Source: Thermococcus alcaliphilus (GTDB lineage: Archaea > Methanobacteriota_B > Thermococci > Thermococcales > Thermococcaceae). Taken from it: a stretch of DNA of 64,000 bases. Of this stretch, positions 8,627 to 17,379 are shown piece after piece. The position numbers were made by a program, and so were the translations under genes. The notes below the pieces were generated by a model. It was given only the letters and a program-made list of their open reading frames with translations, was not told the DNA's origin and made no database searches. Where the stretch lies: the NCBI RefSeq assembly GCF_024054535.1, contig NZ_JAMXLV010000023.1, positions 1 through 64,000 on the forward strand, written 5' to 3'. Numbering within the stretch: position 1 is the first letter of the stretch; each line of letters starts with the position of its first letter.

Positions 8627-9296
8627 TCTTTATCACCTCTAATGCCTCTCTGAGATCCTTAACTACATAATCGGCATGCTTTGGCAAGAGTGACTTGAAA
8701 TAGCCTCTCCTTACGAGAATCGTCGTTGCGCCTATCTCTTTCCCTCCCCTCATGTCTGTATCGTCTCTGTCCCCCACCACATAGATTTCATTCTCCTTGG
8801 GGAACCTTTTCTTTGCAAGTATAAAATTATATGGTTCAAGCTTGCTGTGTCCTGTTTCTCCACTTATTATGAGGTGATCAAAGTATTGCTTCAAGTTGAG
8901 GTACTCCAGCTTCTTTCTCTGCCACTCAGAGGAAGAATCCGTTACTAAAACAACCTTCGCGTTCATCTCTTTTAAACCCTTTAAAAACTCAACGGCATCG
9001 GGATAAAGCTTTAAATTCGAGAAAAATGTTCTATCAACAAGTTCAAACATCTCTCTAAGATCATCTTCCGAGATTTTTTGATAGATCCTCTCCATAAAGT
9101 TCTCAACGAGTTCATCTAAATCAAGTAGATGCAGCTCTCTTGACTGCTCCAGCTCTTTGTATCTCTGGGTAAGGATGTATAGGAGTGCCCTGAACTTTCT
9201 TTTTCTAATTAAATGGGGTAAGAGCCTTAGAACGCTCCATCTTGCGGCTTCCCATGTGTTGCAGAGGGTATCATCAAGATCAACAATCACAAGCAT
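8604..9296 (-). CDS. HAD-superfamily hydrolase (230 aa)
   Basis: A haloacid dehalogenase-type phosphatase. The nucleophile motif I is VDLDDTLCNTW (Asp6 and Asp8), motif II is VLVTDSSS, the motif III lysine lies in the SKLEPYNF region, and motif IV is YVVGDRDDTDMRGG. A helical cap occupies about residues 15-100. The ATG at 9296 has only a weak GGGAGGG site some distance upstream. It overlaps the polyprenol kinase-like gene, so it may act on a phosphorylated intermediate of that pathway, but the substrate is unknown. Confidence 0.8.
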   Translation of the reverse strand: MLVIVDLDDTLCNTWEAARWSVLRLLPHLIRKRKFRALLYILTQRYKELEQSRELHLLDLDELVENFMERIYQKISEDDLREMFELVDRTFFSNLKLYPDAVEFLKGLKEMNAKVVLVTDSSSEWQRKKLEYLNLKQYFDHLIISGETGHSKLEPYNFILAKKRFPKENEIYVVGDRDDTDMRGGKEIGATTILVRRGYFKSLLPKHADYVVKDLREALEVIKNEHKKRT

Positions 9297-9373
9297 AAGC
9301 TAACTTCCCTCCCCTTTTAATAACTTTAGCGTTAAAGCTTAAAAACTCTAAGCGTAGTTTTCCATGAGGGGCC

Positions 9374-9619
9374 ATGAAGGGAGAGTTACTTTTACTGGCA
9401 GGGATGGGATTAATATTCATAGGTTTCATGCTGATATTCATAGGAACTTTAATGGCGGCATCATATGGGGAAGCTGATGTTGAGAGTGGGGGAGTGATAA
9501 TGATTGGCCCCATCCCGATAGTCTTTGGAACGAGCAGAGGGGCCACCTTGGCAATGATACTCGCAATCTTTCTAATGCTCTTGTGGATAATAGGAGCTTT
9601 GCTGAGTAGGAGGGTATGA
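9374..9619 (+). CDS. DUF131/TIGR00304-type small membrane protein
   Basis: An 81-residue protein with two hydrophobic segments (about 5-30 and 58-78) around a short loop with GEADVESGGVIMIGPIPIVFG. The GPIPIVFG stretch is typical of the DUF131 family, whose function is not known. It starts at 9374 and stops two bases before the GTG of the antiporter that follows, so the two are cotranscribed. Confidence 0.75.
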   Translation: MKGELLLLAGMGLIFIGFMLIFIGTLMAASYGEADVESGGVIMIGPIPIVFGTSRGATLAMILAIFLMLLWIIGALLSRRV

Positions 9620-9620
9620 A

Positions 9621-10799
9621 GTGGAGTACATCCTCGACCTTTCCATTCTTCTGGTCTTTGCAAAGACGTTGGAGTGGCTTTTCGAAAAGAAAGAAATCCA
9701 CCCTATAATTGCCCATATACTTACTGGAATGATACTTGGACCGTTTCTTCTCAACGTTATCTCTCCTTCCGAGCCGTTAAAAGTTCTATCCGAGTTTGGC
9801 CTTTTGATGATGATGCTTTATATGGGTCTCACGAGCAACTTTTCATCAATTGCCTCCAACAAAGCAAAAGCAATTTCAGTAGCTGGTTTAGGTGTTGCAT
9901 TTTCATTCCTTTTTGGCTTTTCAACGGTTTACTTCTTTGGAAAGGGCTTAGCTGCTGCTATCTTTGTGGGAGTGACTTTGGGGAATACCGCAATTGAGGT
10001 GACAAGCGGGGTATTGCTGAAATCGAGGGTTAGGAAGGAAATCTCATCAATATTGATGGGAGCCGCCTTTGCCGATGACATAATGGCCGTTTATTTAATT
10101 GGTATAATAACAGCAATGACAAAAGGCGAGCTTGCACTCTTTCCCCTTGTTATCTTGACGATTAAAATAGCCATATTCATAGCAGCGGTTCTCTTGCTTT
10201 CAGAATACATTTTCAAGCGTTCTGCGAGGTTTTACAGTATATTGAGGAACCTCAATATATTCTTTACCTTCACGATAATTCTTACGTTTCTCTTGGCAAT
10301 AGTGGCGGAAAGAGTTGGCTTGCACCAGATAATCGGCGCTTATCTTGCAGGTTTAACAATAAGCAGGCTCAGGGAAAGGAGGGATCCGCTTGTACTAAGC
10401 AAGATAAAGCTTAACGAACTCATTGGAGACCTGCAGGTGGTCCTTACAGAGTTCTTCATACCCCTATTCTTCATTTATGTGGGGTTAATGTTTAATCCAT
10501 CCCTCAGTGAGCTCAGCATTGCTTTGATAGTCCTTCTTTACCTGGCTGCGGTTTTAGGAAAGCTTCTTGGCTGTGGATTGGGAATGAAGATGTTTGGATT
10601 CGATTGGAAATCAGCGACGCTGGTTGGCATTGGTATGGGTGGAAGAGGTAGCTTGGAGCTTGCCATATTAAAGTTCGGGATTGAAGAAGGCCTAATAGAC
10701 CAGAGCCTCTTTGCCACTGTTGTCATAGTCTCGATGCTAACAGCCATAACCACTCCCCAGTTCTTCAGGCTTTATTTATCCCACATAAGAGGCGAGTAA
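9621..10799 (+). CDS. CPA2-family Na+/H+ antiporter, third copy (392 aa)
   Basis: A third antiporter of the CPA2 family. It has the hydrophobic repeat pattern, a GMILGP segment near residue 38, the ion-binding DD pair (AAFADDIMAVYLIG, about 150-165) and a closing TTPQFFRLYL. It starts with GTG at 9621, right after GGAGGGTATGAA. It differs more from the tandem pair at 0.4-2.7 kb than they do from each other, so it is an older paralogue. No RCK domain follows. Confidence 0.86.
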   Translation: MEYILDLSILLVFAKTLEWLFEKKEIHPIIAHILTGMILGPFLLNVISPSEPLKVLSEFGLLMMMLYMGLTSNFSSIASNKAKAISVAGLGVAFSFLFGFSTVYFFGKGLAAAIFVGVTLGNTAIEVTSGVLLKSRVRKEISSILMGAAFADDIMAVYLIGIITAMTKGELALFPLVILTIKIAIFIAAVLLLSEYIFKRSARFYSILRNLNIFFTFTIILTFLLAIVAERVGLHQIIGAYLAGLTISRLRERRDPLVLSKIKLNELIGDLQVVLTEFFIPLFFIYVGLMFNPSLSELSIALIVLLYLAAVLGKLLGCGLGMKMFGFDWKSATLVGIGMGGRGSLELAILKFGIEEGLIDQSLFATVVIVSMLTAITTPQFFRLYLSHIRGE

Positions 10800-10843
10800 C
10801 AAAAGCTTAAATGCTATGCCGATAAGTCTAGACTGGTGGGAGC

Positions 10844-12001
10844 ATGATTCCAAAGGAAGGGATGAGCGAAGAGGAAGTACTTGCTGAACTTGAGGAGAGG
10901 CTCAAAATCGACTTGACTTTTAATTCAGGTAAGATTTTAGGATCAATGTGCACTTACCCTCATCCGCTTGCTCAAAAGATAATTCAAAAATATATAGACA
11001 GAAACTTAGGCGATCCTGGACTGCACAAAGGGAGCAAGAAGATTGAGGAAGAAGCTGTTCAGATGCTTGGAGAACTTTTGCACCTGAAGAAAGCCTATGG
11101 CAACATAGTAAGCGGTGGTACCGAGGCGAATATCTTGGCCGTTAGGGCTTTTCGCAATATATCTGATGTTGAGAATCCCGAATTAATTCTCCCAAAAAGC
11201 GCCCACTTCTCTTTTCTAAAGGCGAGTGATCTGCTGAGGGTAAAACTGGTTTGGGCTGAGCTTAATGAGGACTATTCTGTTAATGTTAAAGATGTTGAGA
11301 GCAAGATAACCGACAGCACTGTTGGGATAGTTGGAATTGCCGGTACAACCGGGTTAGGTGTTGTGGATGACATCCCTGCTCTTTCAGATATTGCCGTAGA
11401 TTACGGGATTCCCCTTCACGTTGATGCAGCCTTTGGTGGGTTTGTGATACCCTTCGCAAAAGCTCTAGGTTATGAGTTGCCAGATTTTGATTTCAAGCTC
11501 AAAGGTGTACAGAGCGTTACCATAGACCCACATAAAATGGGCATGGCTCCAATTCCAGCTGGTGGGATAGTTTTTAGGAGGAAAAAGTACATGGATGCTA
11601 TAAATGTTCTAGCGCCATACCTAGCAGGCGGGCAAATATTTCAAGCTACAATAACTGGCACTAGGCCTGGAGCTAATGCAATAGCCGTTTGGGCTCTCTT
11701 AAAGCATCTGGGCTTTGAAGGATATAAGAGAGTCGTTAAGGAAGCTATGGAAAATGCATACTGGTTTGCAGAGCAGATAAAGGCTCTAGATGGGGTGTAC
11801 CTAATAAGGGAGCCAATGTTGAATATAGTTTCCTTCGGCTCCAAGAAGCTTAAGAAACTTGAGGGGGAACTTAAAGCTAGAGGATGGGGAATAAGTGCCC
11901 ATAGAGGGTACATAAGAATCGTTATGATGCCCCACGTAAAGAGAGAGCACCTTGAGGAGTTTCTAAAGGATCTGAGGGAAATTCTGAGAAAGGTTCTCTA
12001 G
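10844..12001 (+). CDS. mfnA: PLP-dependent L-aspartate/L-tyrosine decarboxylase (MfnA type)
   Basis: A group II PLP decarboxylase of 385 residues. Family features are SGGTEANILAVRA (PLP phosphate region), HVDAAFGGFVIP (the Asp that holds the pyridine nitrogen) and the PLP lysine in SVTIDPHKMGMAP. In methanogens MfnA makes tyramine for methanofuran; in Thermococcales the homologue is reported as an aspartate 1-decarboxylase giving beta-alanine for coenzyme A. The second role fits here because there is no methanogenesis and coaBC is in the same window. ATG at 10844 follows GGTGGGAGC. Confidence 0.85.
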   Translation: MIPKEGMSEEEVLAELEERLKIDLTFNSGKILGSMCTYPHPLAQKIIQKYIDRNLGDPGLHKGSKKIEEEAVQMLGELLHLKKAYGNIVSGGTEANILAVRAFRNISDVENPELILPKSAHFSFLKASDLLRVKLVWAELNEDYSVNVKDVESKITDSTVGIVGIAGTTGLGVVDDIPALSDIAVDYGIPLHVDAAFGGFVIPFAKALGYELPDFDFKLKGVQSVTIDPHKMGMAPIPAGGIVFRRKKYMDAINVLAPYLAGGQIFQATITGTRPGANAIAVWALLKHLGFEGYKRVVKEAMENAYWFAEQIKALDGVYLIREPMLNIVSFGSKKLKKLEGELKARGWGISAHRGYIRIVMMPHVKREHLEEFLKDLREILRKVL

Positions 12002-12040
12002 TTTTGTGTTTTTGTTATTTTTCAAAAATTAAAAAAAGTC

Positions 12041-12205
12041 TCAAATCCAGCACTGGTGCTCGGGTTTAGTTGTACTATAAAACCTCACAAATTCTCCATG
12101 TTCTTTTATCTCGTAAAACCCTTCTGGCAAGTCTTGAAGTAGCTCCTCTAAATTTTCACCCGTCCCAATAATTTCGCCGGTAGACAAGTTCATAAGCTCG
12201 TACAT
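12041..12205 (-). CDS. Small conserved-looking protein, 54 aa
   Basis: A 54-residue ORF with ATG at 12205 behind a GAGGTAG ribosome site. The protein starts MYELMNLSTGEIIGTGENLE, is acidic, and ends EHQCWI. It lies tail to tail with the mfnA gene, 39 bases from its stop. Composition and the strong ribosome site favour a real gene. I do not recognise the family. Confidence 0.65.
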   Translation of the reverse strand: MYELMNLSTGEIIGTGENLEELLQDLPEGFYEIKEHGEFVRFYSTTKPEHQCWI

Positions 12206-12342
12206 TTTGACTACCTCAACTATGAATATTCATCGACAGAATATAAATTTTACGGAATATTTTTCGTCTATATTGGGTATTAACAAGAAATTTTTCCCAA
12301 TTCATGTGACAAACATTCAAGGTGCGCAGCAGAAGATTGCAG

Positions 12343-12372
12343 CAAAAGAGCTTTTTGAAGTCTTATTGGAAC
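12343..12372 (-). repeat. Degenerate terminal CRISPR repeat
   Basis: The right 20 bases (TTTTGAAGTCTTATTGGAAC) match the array repeat with one change; the left ten do not. It is followed by a 38-base spacer-sized gap before the first intact repeat. Decayed repeats usually mark the leader-distal end, which agrees with the leader lying at the right. Confidence 0.7.
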
Positions 12373-12410
12373 ATGGTATTCTCGTGTTGTTGATGAGCTA
12401 AAGAAAATTT

Positions 12411-13667
12411 CTTTCAATTCTTTTAAAGTCTTATTGGAACAGGCGTGGGGAGTGGTGAGGTTTTTCCTTTTCTTTTTCTTTCAATTCTTTTAAAGTCTTA
12501 TTGGAACGACGAGTTTGACAACTTTCACTTTAAAGTCCTCAACTTTCAATTCTTTTAAAGTCTTATTGGAACCAAGTGAATACAACGAGTTCAGAAAAAT
12601 CTTTGATGTTCTTTCAATTCTTTTAAAGTCTTATTGGAACAAGCCCTCAATATCCCTCGCAACAATCACCTCATCCTTCTTTCAATTCTTTTAAAGTCTT
12701 ATTGGAACGAAAATGAGCGTATTTATCCTGATGAATACAAGCAATTGATAAACTTTCAATTCTTTTAAAGTCTTATTGGAACGGAGTTGGAGAATGATGA
12801 AGAATTAACGAAAGTGATACTTTCAATTCTTTTAAAGTCTTATTGGAACCGTTCACTTCCCTTGGGGTTACGCCACTACTCATCCTATCTTTCAATTCTT
12901 TTAAAGTCTTATTGGAACATGCTGTGTTTAGTGTGAAACAAATAGATGTGCTCACCTTTCAATTCTTTTAAAGTCTTATTGGAACTAACAATAAATCTTA
13001 ATGTGAATTGTGAAACTACTAAGTTACTTTCAATTCTTTTAAAGTCTTATTGGAACCGGATGAAATATTTCCCCAGGATGCTACAGGTTTTCAACTTTCA
13101 ATTCTTTTAAAGTCTTATTGGAACCTAGTTTTGCTATTTGTTGGCTCATTTTTGCTATTTCTCTTTCAATTCTTTTAAAGTCTTATTGGAACTAACCACC
13201 AGCCGAACCCAAAAAGATAGTTATAAAGCTCTTTCAATTCTTTTAAAGTCTTATTGGAACGCAACTTTAGTAGTCGAGAGCGGGACTTTTAAGAATGCTT
13301 TCAATTCTTTTAAAGTCTTATTGGAACTTATAGAGGAGCGTGATGGCGATGGTTGAAGAGGTTGTCTTTCAATTCTTTTAAAGTCTTATTGGAACGAAGC
13401 CTAGGTTTGATATTCTCCCAGAGCTAGACTATTCTTTCAATTCTTTTAAAGTCTTATTGGAACCCGCTTAGAGTACTTACCTCTACAATATCGTACCCGC
13501 TCTTTCAATTCTTTTAAAGTCTTATTGGAACCTGTACATGAAAGTCTCAAGCGTATCGATGGAAAAATGCTTTCAATTCTTTTAAAGTCTTATTGGAACA
13601 CTCGGTTTTTGTTGAGGTATCACATCCTCCTTCGCTACTTTCAATTCTTTTAAAGTCTTATTGGAAC
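12411..13667 (-). CRISPR. CRISPR array, 19 repeats and 18 spacers
   Basis: Nineteen identical 30-base repeats, on the plus strand beginning CTTTCAATTC and ending TTATTGGAAC. They start at 12411, 12478, 12543, 12611, 12679, 12753, 12820, 12889, 12956, 13027, 13095, 13163, 13231, 13298, 13366, 13434, 13502, 13570 and 13638. Spacers are 35-44 bases, mostly 37-38. Read on the minus strand the repeat starts GTTCCAATAAGACT and ends ATTGAAAG, the 5' handle of Pyrococcus crRNAs, so the array is transcribed leftward from a leader beyond 13667. No cas genes are in the window, so the effector must be encoded elsewhere. Confidence 0.98.
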
Positions 13668-13990
13668 AGGGGCGAATTTTCCTCTAAACTCCCTATAAAG
13701 TACCTAAAGGGTTTAAATCTTATAAGCTTTTCCTCAAAGGGCCAATAAAACAACCATAAGAAAGCTCGAATCCAAGCCACTAGAAAAGACTTTAAAGCAC
13801 TCACTCGCCTGAACTTACCACTTTTCTTTCATGCACAAAAATGTTCACAAGACTTCCAGAGACAAAATAAAAGCCAAAATCAAAAACAAGTACATAAAAC
13901 ATCTTTAAATTCAAAAAGGTTAAATTTCCACGAGGAGAGAGCATTAAAGAAGTGTTAGGGATTCCCAGTTCAAAATTCCGAAAAAATTTC

Positions 13991-14017
13991 GTTACAAAAA
14001 CCTCAAAATTTTGTAAC
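13991..14017. repeat. Inverted repeat, 9-bp perfect arms
   Basis: GTTACAAAA at 13991-13999 and TTTTGTAAC at 14009-14017 with a 9-base spacer. It lies in the distal part of the CRISPR leader and just beyond the end of thiDN. It could be a protein-binding site or a terminator-like hairpin. Confidence 0.6.
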
Positions 14018-14029
14018 TCTTCGTCTGAT

Positions 14030-14046
14030 AGTAACTTTTAGTTACT
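14030..14046. repeat. Palindrome AGTAACT-TTT-AGTTACT
   Basis: Perfect 7-bp arms with a TTT centre, 13 bases from the preceding inverted repeat and sharing its GTAAC half-site. Two related dyads so close together suggest a binding site for one protein. Confidence 0.6.
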
Positions 14047-14141
14047 AAAGACTTCCAGAGCAACCTTAGAGCCTTAACATCAAAACTGGCCCACCAGAAG
14101 AAAGAAAATCCAAAAAAGGAAAAGCTAAACGTGATACAAGA

Positions 14142-15482
14142 CTATTCGATAAGCATTTTGAGTTTTCTCAATACAACCTCTGGGCTCTCTCCAAATATTA
14201 GGATCATTGCCTCTTTGCCCCAGTCTCCGAGATGGTAAATTATGTCGGGCTTGCCGTTTATCCTTTCAATGGCAGTTCTTATTCCCCAGGGAATGGTGCC
14301 TCCTTCTTGGGCTTTTATCTCCTCTGGCTCCTCCCTTCTATCGTAGAAAGATACTCTAAGTCCCAAGTTAGAAGCTTTTTTAATCAGCTCTTCGCTGTAT
14401 TTTAAGTTTAGCACACTTCTGGTTTCGGGGAAGAAGTTCATATAGGTTAAAATAGCCCTTGCCAGATGATCAGAGGCTCCAAATTCCACTCCTCCTACCG
14501 GCTTTACAGCACTTCCAAACTTTACTATCCTTCCTTTGACTCCGGCAACATCATCTTTGCTCCTTGCATACAGCCTGGGCAGTGCGTAGACAAAGTTCAT
14601 GCCCACCTCCGGAACGTGTTGAGGAAGATTTTCAATCGCTACAAGTTCCTTAATGGCATTTCTTAGGGACTCATAAACTCTCCATTTTTCAGCTGGAATT
14701 TCTATCCAGGCATTCTGATTAACGGGACAGTGCCCATGACCTATTTTTGCTCCATAATAAATTCCCATTGTGATGAATTCCTTCGCTATTCTAACGGCTT
14801 CTTCGAGCTCCTTTCCTTTGGCTAAATTTGCCGCTATTGCTGCAGAGAAAGAACATCCGGTACCATGGGTGCAACCATCAACAAACGGTGCTCTGTATTC
14901 CTTGAACTCGCCGTTAAAATAAAACACATCCACAGCTTCACTTAATCCTAGATGTCCTCCTTTAACTATTGCGCCCTCCGCCCCTAGTTCTTCCACTATG
15001 ATTTTTGCGGCTTTTCTTGCATCTTCAAGGTTTTCAATCCGTATTCCGCTCAGCTTTTCAGCTTCTGGCTTGTTGGGAGTTACAACCTTTGCAAGGGGAA
15101 TTATCTTCTCAATCAAAGCGTCCATTGCGTCTTCCCTTAACAAGGGCGCTCCACTTTTGGCTATCATTACCGGATCTACCACGAGGGGAAAGCTGTATTT
15201 TTTTACCGTTTTTGCAACGGCTTTAATAATCTCAGCATTGCTCAGCATTCCGGTCTTTGCGGCATCAACTCCAATATCATCGGCAACTGCCTCTATTTGC
15301 TTTGCAACAACTTCTGGATCAACATCGTGGATTGCCCTTACTTCTTGAGTGTTTTGAGCTGTTACTGAGGTAATTGCAACCAAACCGTGAACACCAAAAG
15401 CAGAGAAGGTTTTCAAATCTGCCTCTATTCCGGCTCCCCCTCCACTATCACTGCCGGCAATTGTTAAAGCTTTTCTAATCAT
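14142..15482 (-). CDS. thiD: Bifunctional HMP/HMP-P kinase fused to ThiN thiamine-phosphate synthase domain
   Basis: The N-terminal domain (about 1-260) is ThiD: it phosphorylates hydroxymethylpyrimidine twice. Signs are TIAGSDSGGGAGIEAD, VVDPVMIAKSGA and the ATP-site DGCTHGTGCSFSAAIAAN. The C-terminal domain (about 275-446; NFVYALPRLYARSKDDVAGV, GGVEFGASDHLARA, YHLGDWGKEAM) is ThiN, an archaeal thiamine-phosphate synthase unrelated to ThiE. I chose ATG at 15482 behind GGAGGTGATAG; the longer frame to 15575 only overlaps thiW. The start overlaps the thiW stop. A separate thiE in the same operon makes the last step redundant. Confidence 0.92.
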   Translation of the reverse strand: MIRKALTIAGSDSGGGAGIEADLKTFSAFGVHGLVAITSVTAQNTQEVRAIHDVDPEVVAKQIEAVADDIGVDAAKTGMLSNAEIIKAVAKTVKKYSFPLVVDPVMIAKSGAPLLREDAMDALIEKIIPLAKVVTPNKPEAEKLSGIRIENLEDARKAAKIIVEELGAEGAIVKGGHLGLSEAVDVFYFNGEFKEYRAPFVDGCTHGTGCSFSAAIAANLAKGKELEEAVRIAKEFITMGIYYGAKIGHGHCPVNQNAWIEIPAEKWRVYESLRNAIKELVAIENLPQHVPEVGMNFVYALPRLYARSKDDVAGVKGRIVKFGSAVKPVGGVEFGASDHLARAILTYMNFFPETRSVLNLKYSEELIKKASNLGLRVSFYDRREEPEEIKAQEGGTIPWGIRTAIERINGKPDIIYHLGDWGKEAMILIFGESPEVVLRKLKMLIE

Positions 15483-15964
15483 TCTATCACCTCCATCTTT
15501 CTTAGGGCTTTGAGGGTTAGAAAACCAAGAGTCGTTCCAACAAGGGTGCTGGGAGCAAAGGCTATCCAAAACCACACAACACCTTTATGGACGTTTATAA
15601 TGGGTCCAAAGAGAAGGGAGCTTAGGGTTCCTCCTATAAAAACAGTTGCAAAGGGCTCGCTAAATGCTGCCCAGTCCTTTTTTACTATTTTATACACCAA
15701 ACCAACAGTAAAAGCTCCTGGAATTCCACCAGGAATTGAGAATATCGTGCCCACTCCTAGGGACATTCTCAGTATCCCTATGAAAAGTGCCGTTAAAGAG
15801 GCCCACCAGGGGCCTAACAGGACTCCCGTTATTACGTTTATAAAGTGCTGGAAAGGAGCGACTTTTGTTGGACCAACTGGAAAAGAAATCGTGCCCAGAA
15901 TTACTCCCAATGCCGTGAAAATGCCTACATAAGCGAGCTTTTGTGTCTTTGTTTCAGCCTTCAT
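15479..15964 (-). CDS. thiW: ThiW, substrate-binding membrane subunit of an ECF-type thiamine-precursor transporter
   Basis: A 161-residue membrane protein with five or six hydrophobic segments. Its N-terminal signature TQKLAYVGIFTALGVILGT and the following VGPTKVAPFQHFINVITGV belong to the ThiW S-component family, thought to take up a thiazole-type thiamine precursor. It would need a shared ECF energising module encoded elsewhere. It overlaps thiE upstream and thiD downstream by four bases each. Confidence 0.85.
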   Translation of the reverse strand: MKAETKTQKLAYVGIFTALGVILGTISFPVGPTKVAPFQHFINVITGVLLGPWWASLTALFIGILRMSLGVGTIFSIPGGIPGAFTVGLVYKIVKKDWAAFSEPFATVFIGGTLSSLLFGPIINVHKGVVWFWIAFAPSTLVGTTLGFLTLKALRKMEVIE

Positions 15965-16584
15965 CTGATAACCTCCTCTATAATCTTTCTCATTCTTTCA
16001 GTGGCTTCTCTTACGTTTTCTGCCCCCATTATTGCAGATATCACAGCAATCCCATCTACTCCGGCTTTGAGGACTTCCCGGACGTTTTCATGGTTTATGC
16101 CCCCTATTGCCACCACGGGAATTTTTACCGACTCCACTATTCTCTTAAGACCATCTATGCCAATAATCTTAACATCTTTCTTTGTAGGAGTAGGAAAGAC
16201 AGAACCTGCCCCCAAATAGTCTGCCCCCTCCTTTTCTGCTTGCAGGGCTTCTTCCAGACTGTAGACGGAGGCACCTATGATTAGATTGGGTGCTATCTCT
16301 TTAGCAATTGAGATGGGCATGTCTTCAGAACCCAGTTGAACTCCATCTGCGTTTGTTGCTAAAGCCACATCTAACCTATCATCCACAAAGTAGAGAGCAT
16401 CGTATTCCTCTGTGAGCTTCCTTATTTCCTTACCGATCTCTATCATTTCTCTTGTTGAGGCATTTTTTATCCTCAGTTGAATGGAGGTTGCGCCACCCTC
16501 TAATGCCTCTTTGACGCTTTCTACCTCTGGTCTTAGCCTCCTATCAGTGATGACATAAAGCTTCAGCTTTTTTCTAAGGTTCAA
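15961..16584 (-). CDS. thiE: Thiamine-phosphate synthase ThiE
   Basis: This enzyme joins HMP-PP and thiazole phosphate to give thiamine phosphate. The TIM-barrel signatures are YVITDRRL, ATSIQLRIKNAST, LYFVDDRLDVALATNADGVQLG, DYLGAGSVFPTPTK and VVAIGGINHENV, over 207 residues, the normal length. The start is an unusual TTG at 16584, supported by a GGTGAGGG site five bases ahead and by the family's N-terminal LKLYVITD. It overlaps thiM by 11 bases. Confidence 0.93.
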   Translation of the reverse strand: MNLRKKLKLYVITDRRLRPEVESVKEALEGGATSIQLRIKNASTREMIEIGKEIRKLTEEYDALYFVDDRLDVALATNADGVQLGSEDMPISIAKEIAPNLIIGASVYSLEEALQAEKEGADYLGAGSVFPTPTKKDVKIIGIDGLKRIVESVKIPVVAIGGINHENVREVLKAGVDGIAVISAIMGAENVREATERMRKIIEEVIR

Positions 16585-17374
16585 TTTCCCTCACCTTAGC
16601 TCTCTCTTTTATGAGCGCTCCATCAATCCTGTAGAGCCAGTCGTAGAGCTTCATGTGAAAGCTTCCCGGATACGGGGATTCTTCAAAGGCTTTCTCTGCG
16701 GCAATTTCAAAGGTTGTTAGTCCTGCTATAGATGCTTTCAAGGGTTCTTCAACCGCTAAAAACGCCCCTATTATCGCAGTAGCCATGCATCCAGTTCCCG
16801 TCACCCTTCCGAGCATGGGGGTTCCGTTTTCTATAGCGTAAGTTCTCTTGCCATCGCTTACGTAATCCACAGCACCAGTGACTGCTGTCACTGTGTTGAA
16901 TTCTTCAGCCGCTTTCTCCGCTAAGTCCTTTGCAGCTTCTTTATCATAAACTGCTGAATCTACACCCCTAGTTTTGCCGTGTTCACCTAAAAGAGCTGCT
17001 ATCTCCCCAAAGTTGCCCCTGACTACGCTTATATCTCCTACCTCCAACAGTTTTAGAGAGGTCTTTGTTCTCAGCTTTGTTGCCCCGGCACCAACGGGAT
17101 CAAGGATTACAGGCTTTTTGAGCTCCTTGGCTATCTCAACGGCTTTAAACATTGAGTATATCTTATGCTCATCGAGGGTTCCAATGTTTATAACCAGCGC
17201 GTCTGCTAGGGCTATCATCTCTTCAAGTTCCTCTATTGCATGGGCCATTACTGGAGATGCTCCTATAGCTAAGAGGGCGTTTGCAGTGGTGTTCATAACG
17301 ACGTAGTTGGTTATATTGTGCACTAAAGGTTTCTTTTCTCTAAGCTTTTCCAAATCTTTACTAATCCATTCCAT
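16574..17374 (-). CDS. thiM: Hydroxyethylthiazole kinase ThiM
   Basis: This enzyme phosphorylates the thiazole alcohol for thiamine salvage. Family blocks are PLVHNITNYVVMNTTANALL, ASPVMAHA, PVILDPVGAGATKLRT, VVRGNFGEIAALLG and the ATP/anion-hole GRVTGTGCMATAII. I chose ATG at 17374 with GGAGGTG six bases upstream; a GTG at 17383 lies inside that ribosome site. That gives 266 residues. The permease gene ends at 17380, so translation is coupled. Confidence 0.94.
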   Translation of the reverse strand: MEWISKDLEKLREKKPLVHNITNYVVMNTTANALLAIGASPVMAHAIEELEEMIALADALVINIGTLDEHKIYSMFKAVEIAKELKKPVILDPVGAGATKLRTKTSLKLLEVGDISVVRGNFGEIAALLGEHGKTRGVDSAVYDKEAAKDLAEKAAEEFNTVTAVTGAVDYVSDGKRTYAIENGTPMLGRVTGTGCMATAIIGAFLAVEEPLKASIAGLTTFEIAAEKAFEESPYPGSFHMKLYDWLYRIDGALIKERAKVREIEP

Positions 17375-17379
17375 TTCTT

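Larger units (their letters stand above)
13668..14141 (-). promoter_or_regulatory. CRISPR leader and intergenic region
   Basis: A 474-base gene-free stretch between the last repeat and the end of thiDN. It is A/T-rich, as CRISPR leaders are. Candidate minus-strand TATA elements are CTTTATAGGG at 13691-13700, which would start transcription almost at the first repeat, and GCTTATAAGATTTAAA at 13713-13727. The right part holds two inverted repeats (13991-14017 and 14030-14046) and a 13-base direct repeat, AAGACTTCCAGAG, at 13849-13861 and 14048-14060. I see no convincing gene in it. Confidence 0.7.

Noticed and set aside
12207-12401. 64-codon plus-strand frame before the CRISPR array
   Set aside because: It has no ribosome site and runs into the decayed repeat and first spacer; composition is unlike the neighbours.
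12773-13356. Short open frames inside the CRISPR array
   Set aside because: They are made of repeat translations joined by spacers and are not genes.
13833-13908. Lysine-rich 25-codon plus-strand frame in the CRISPR leader
   Set aside because: It has no ribosome site, is very short and lies in A-rich leader DNA.
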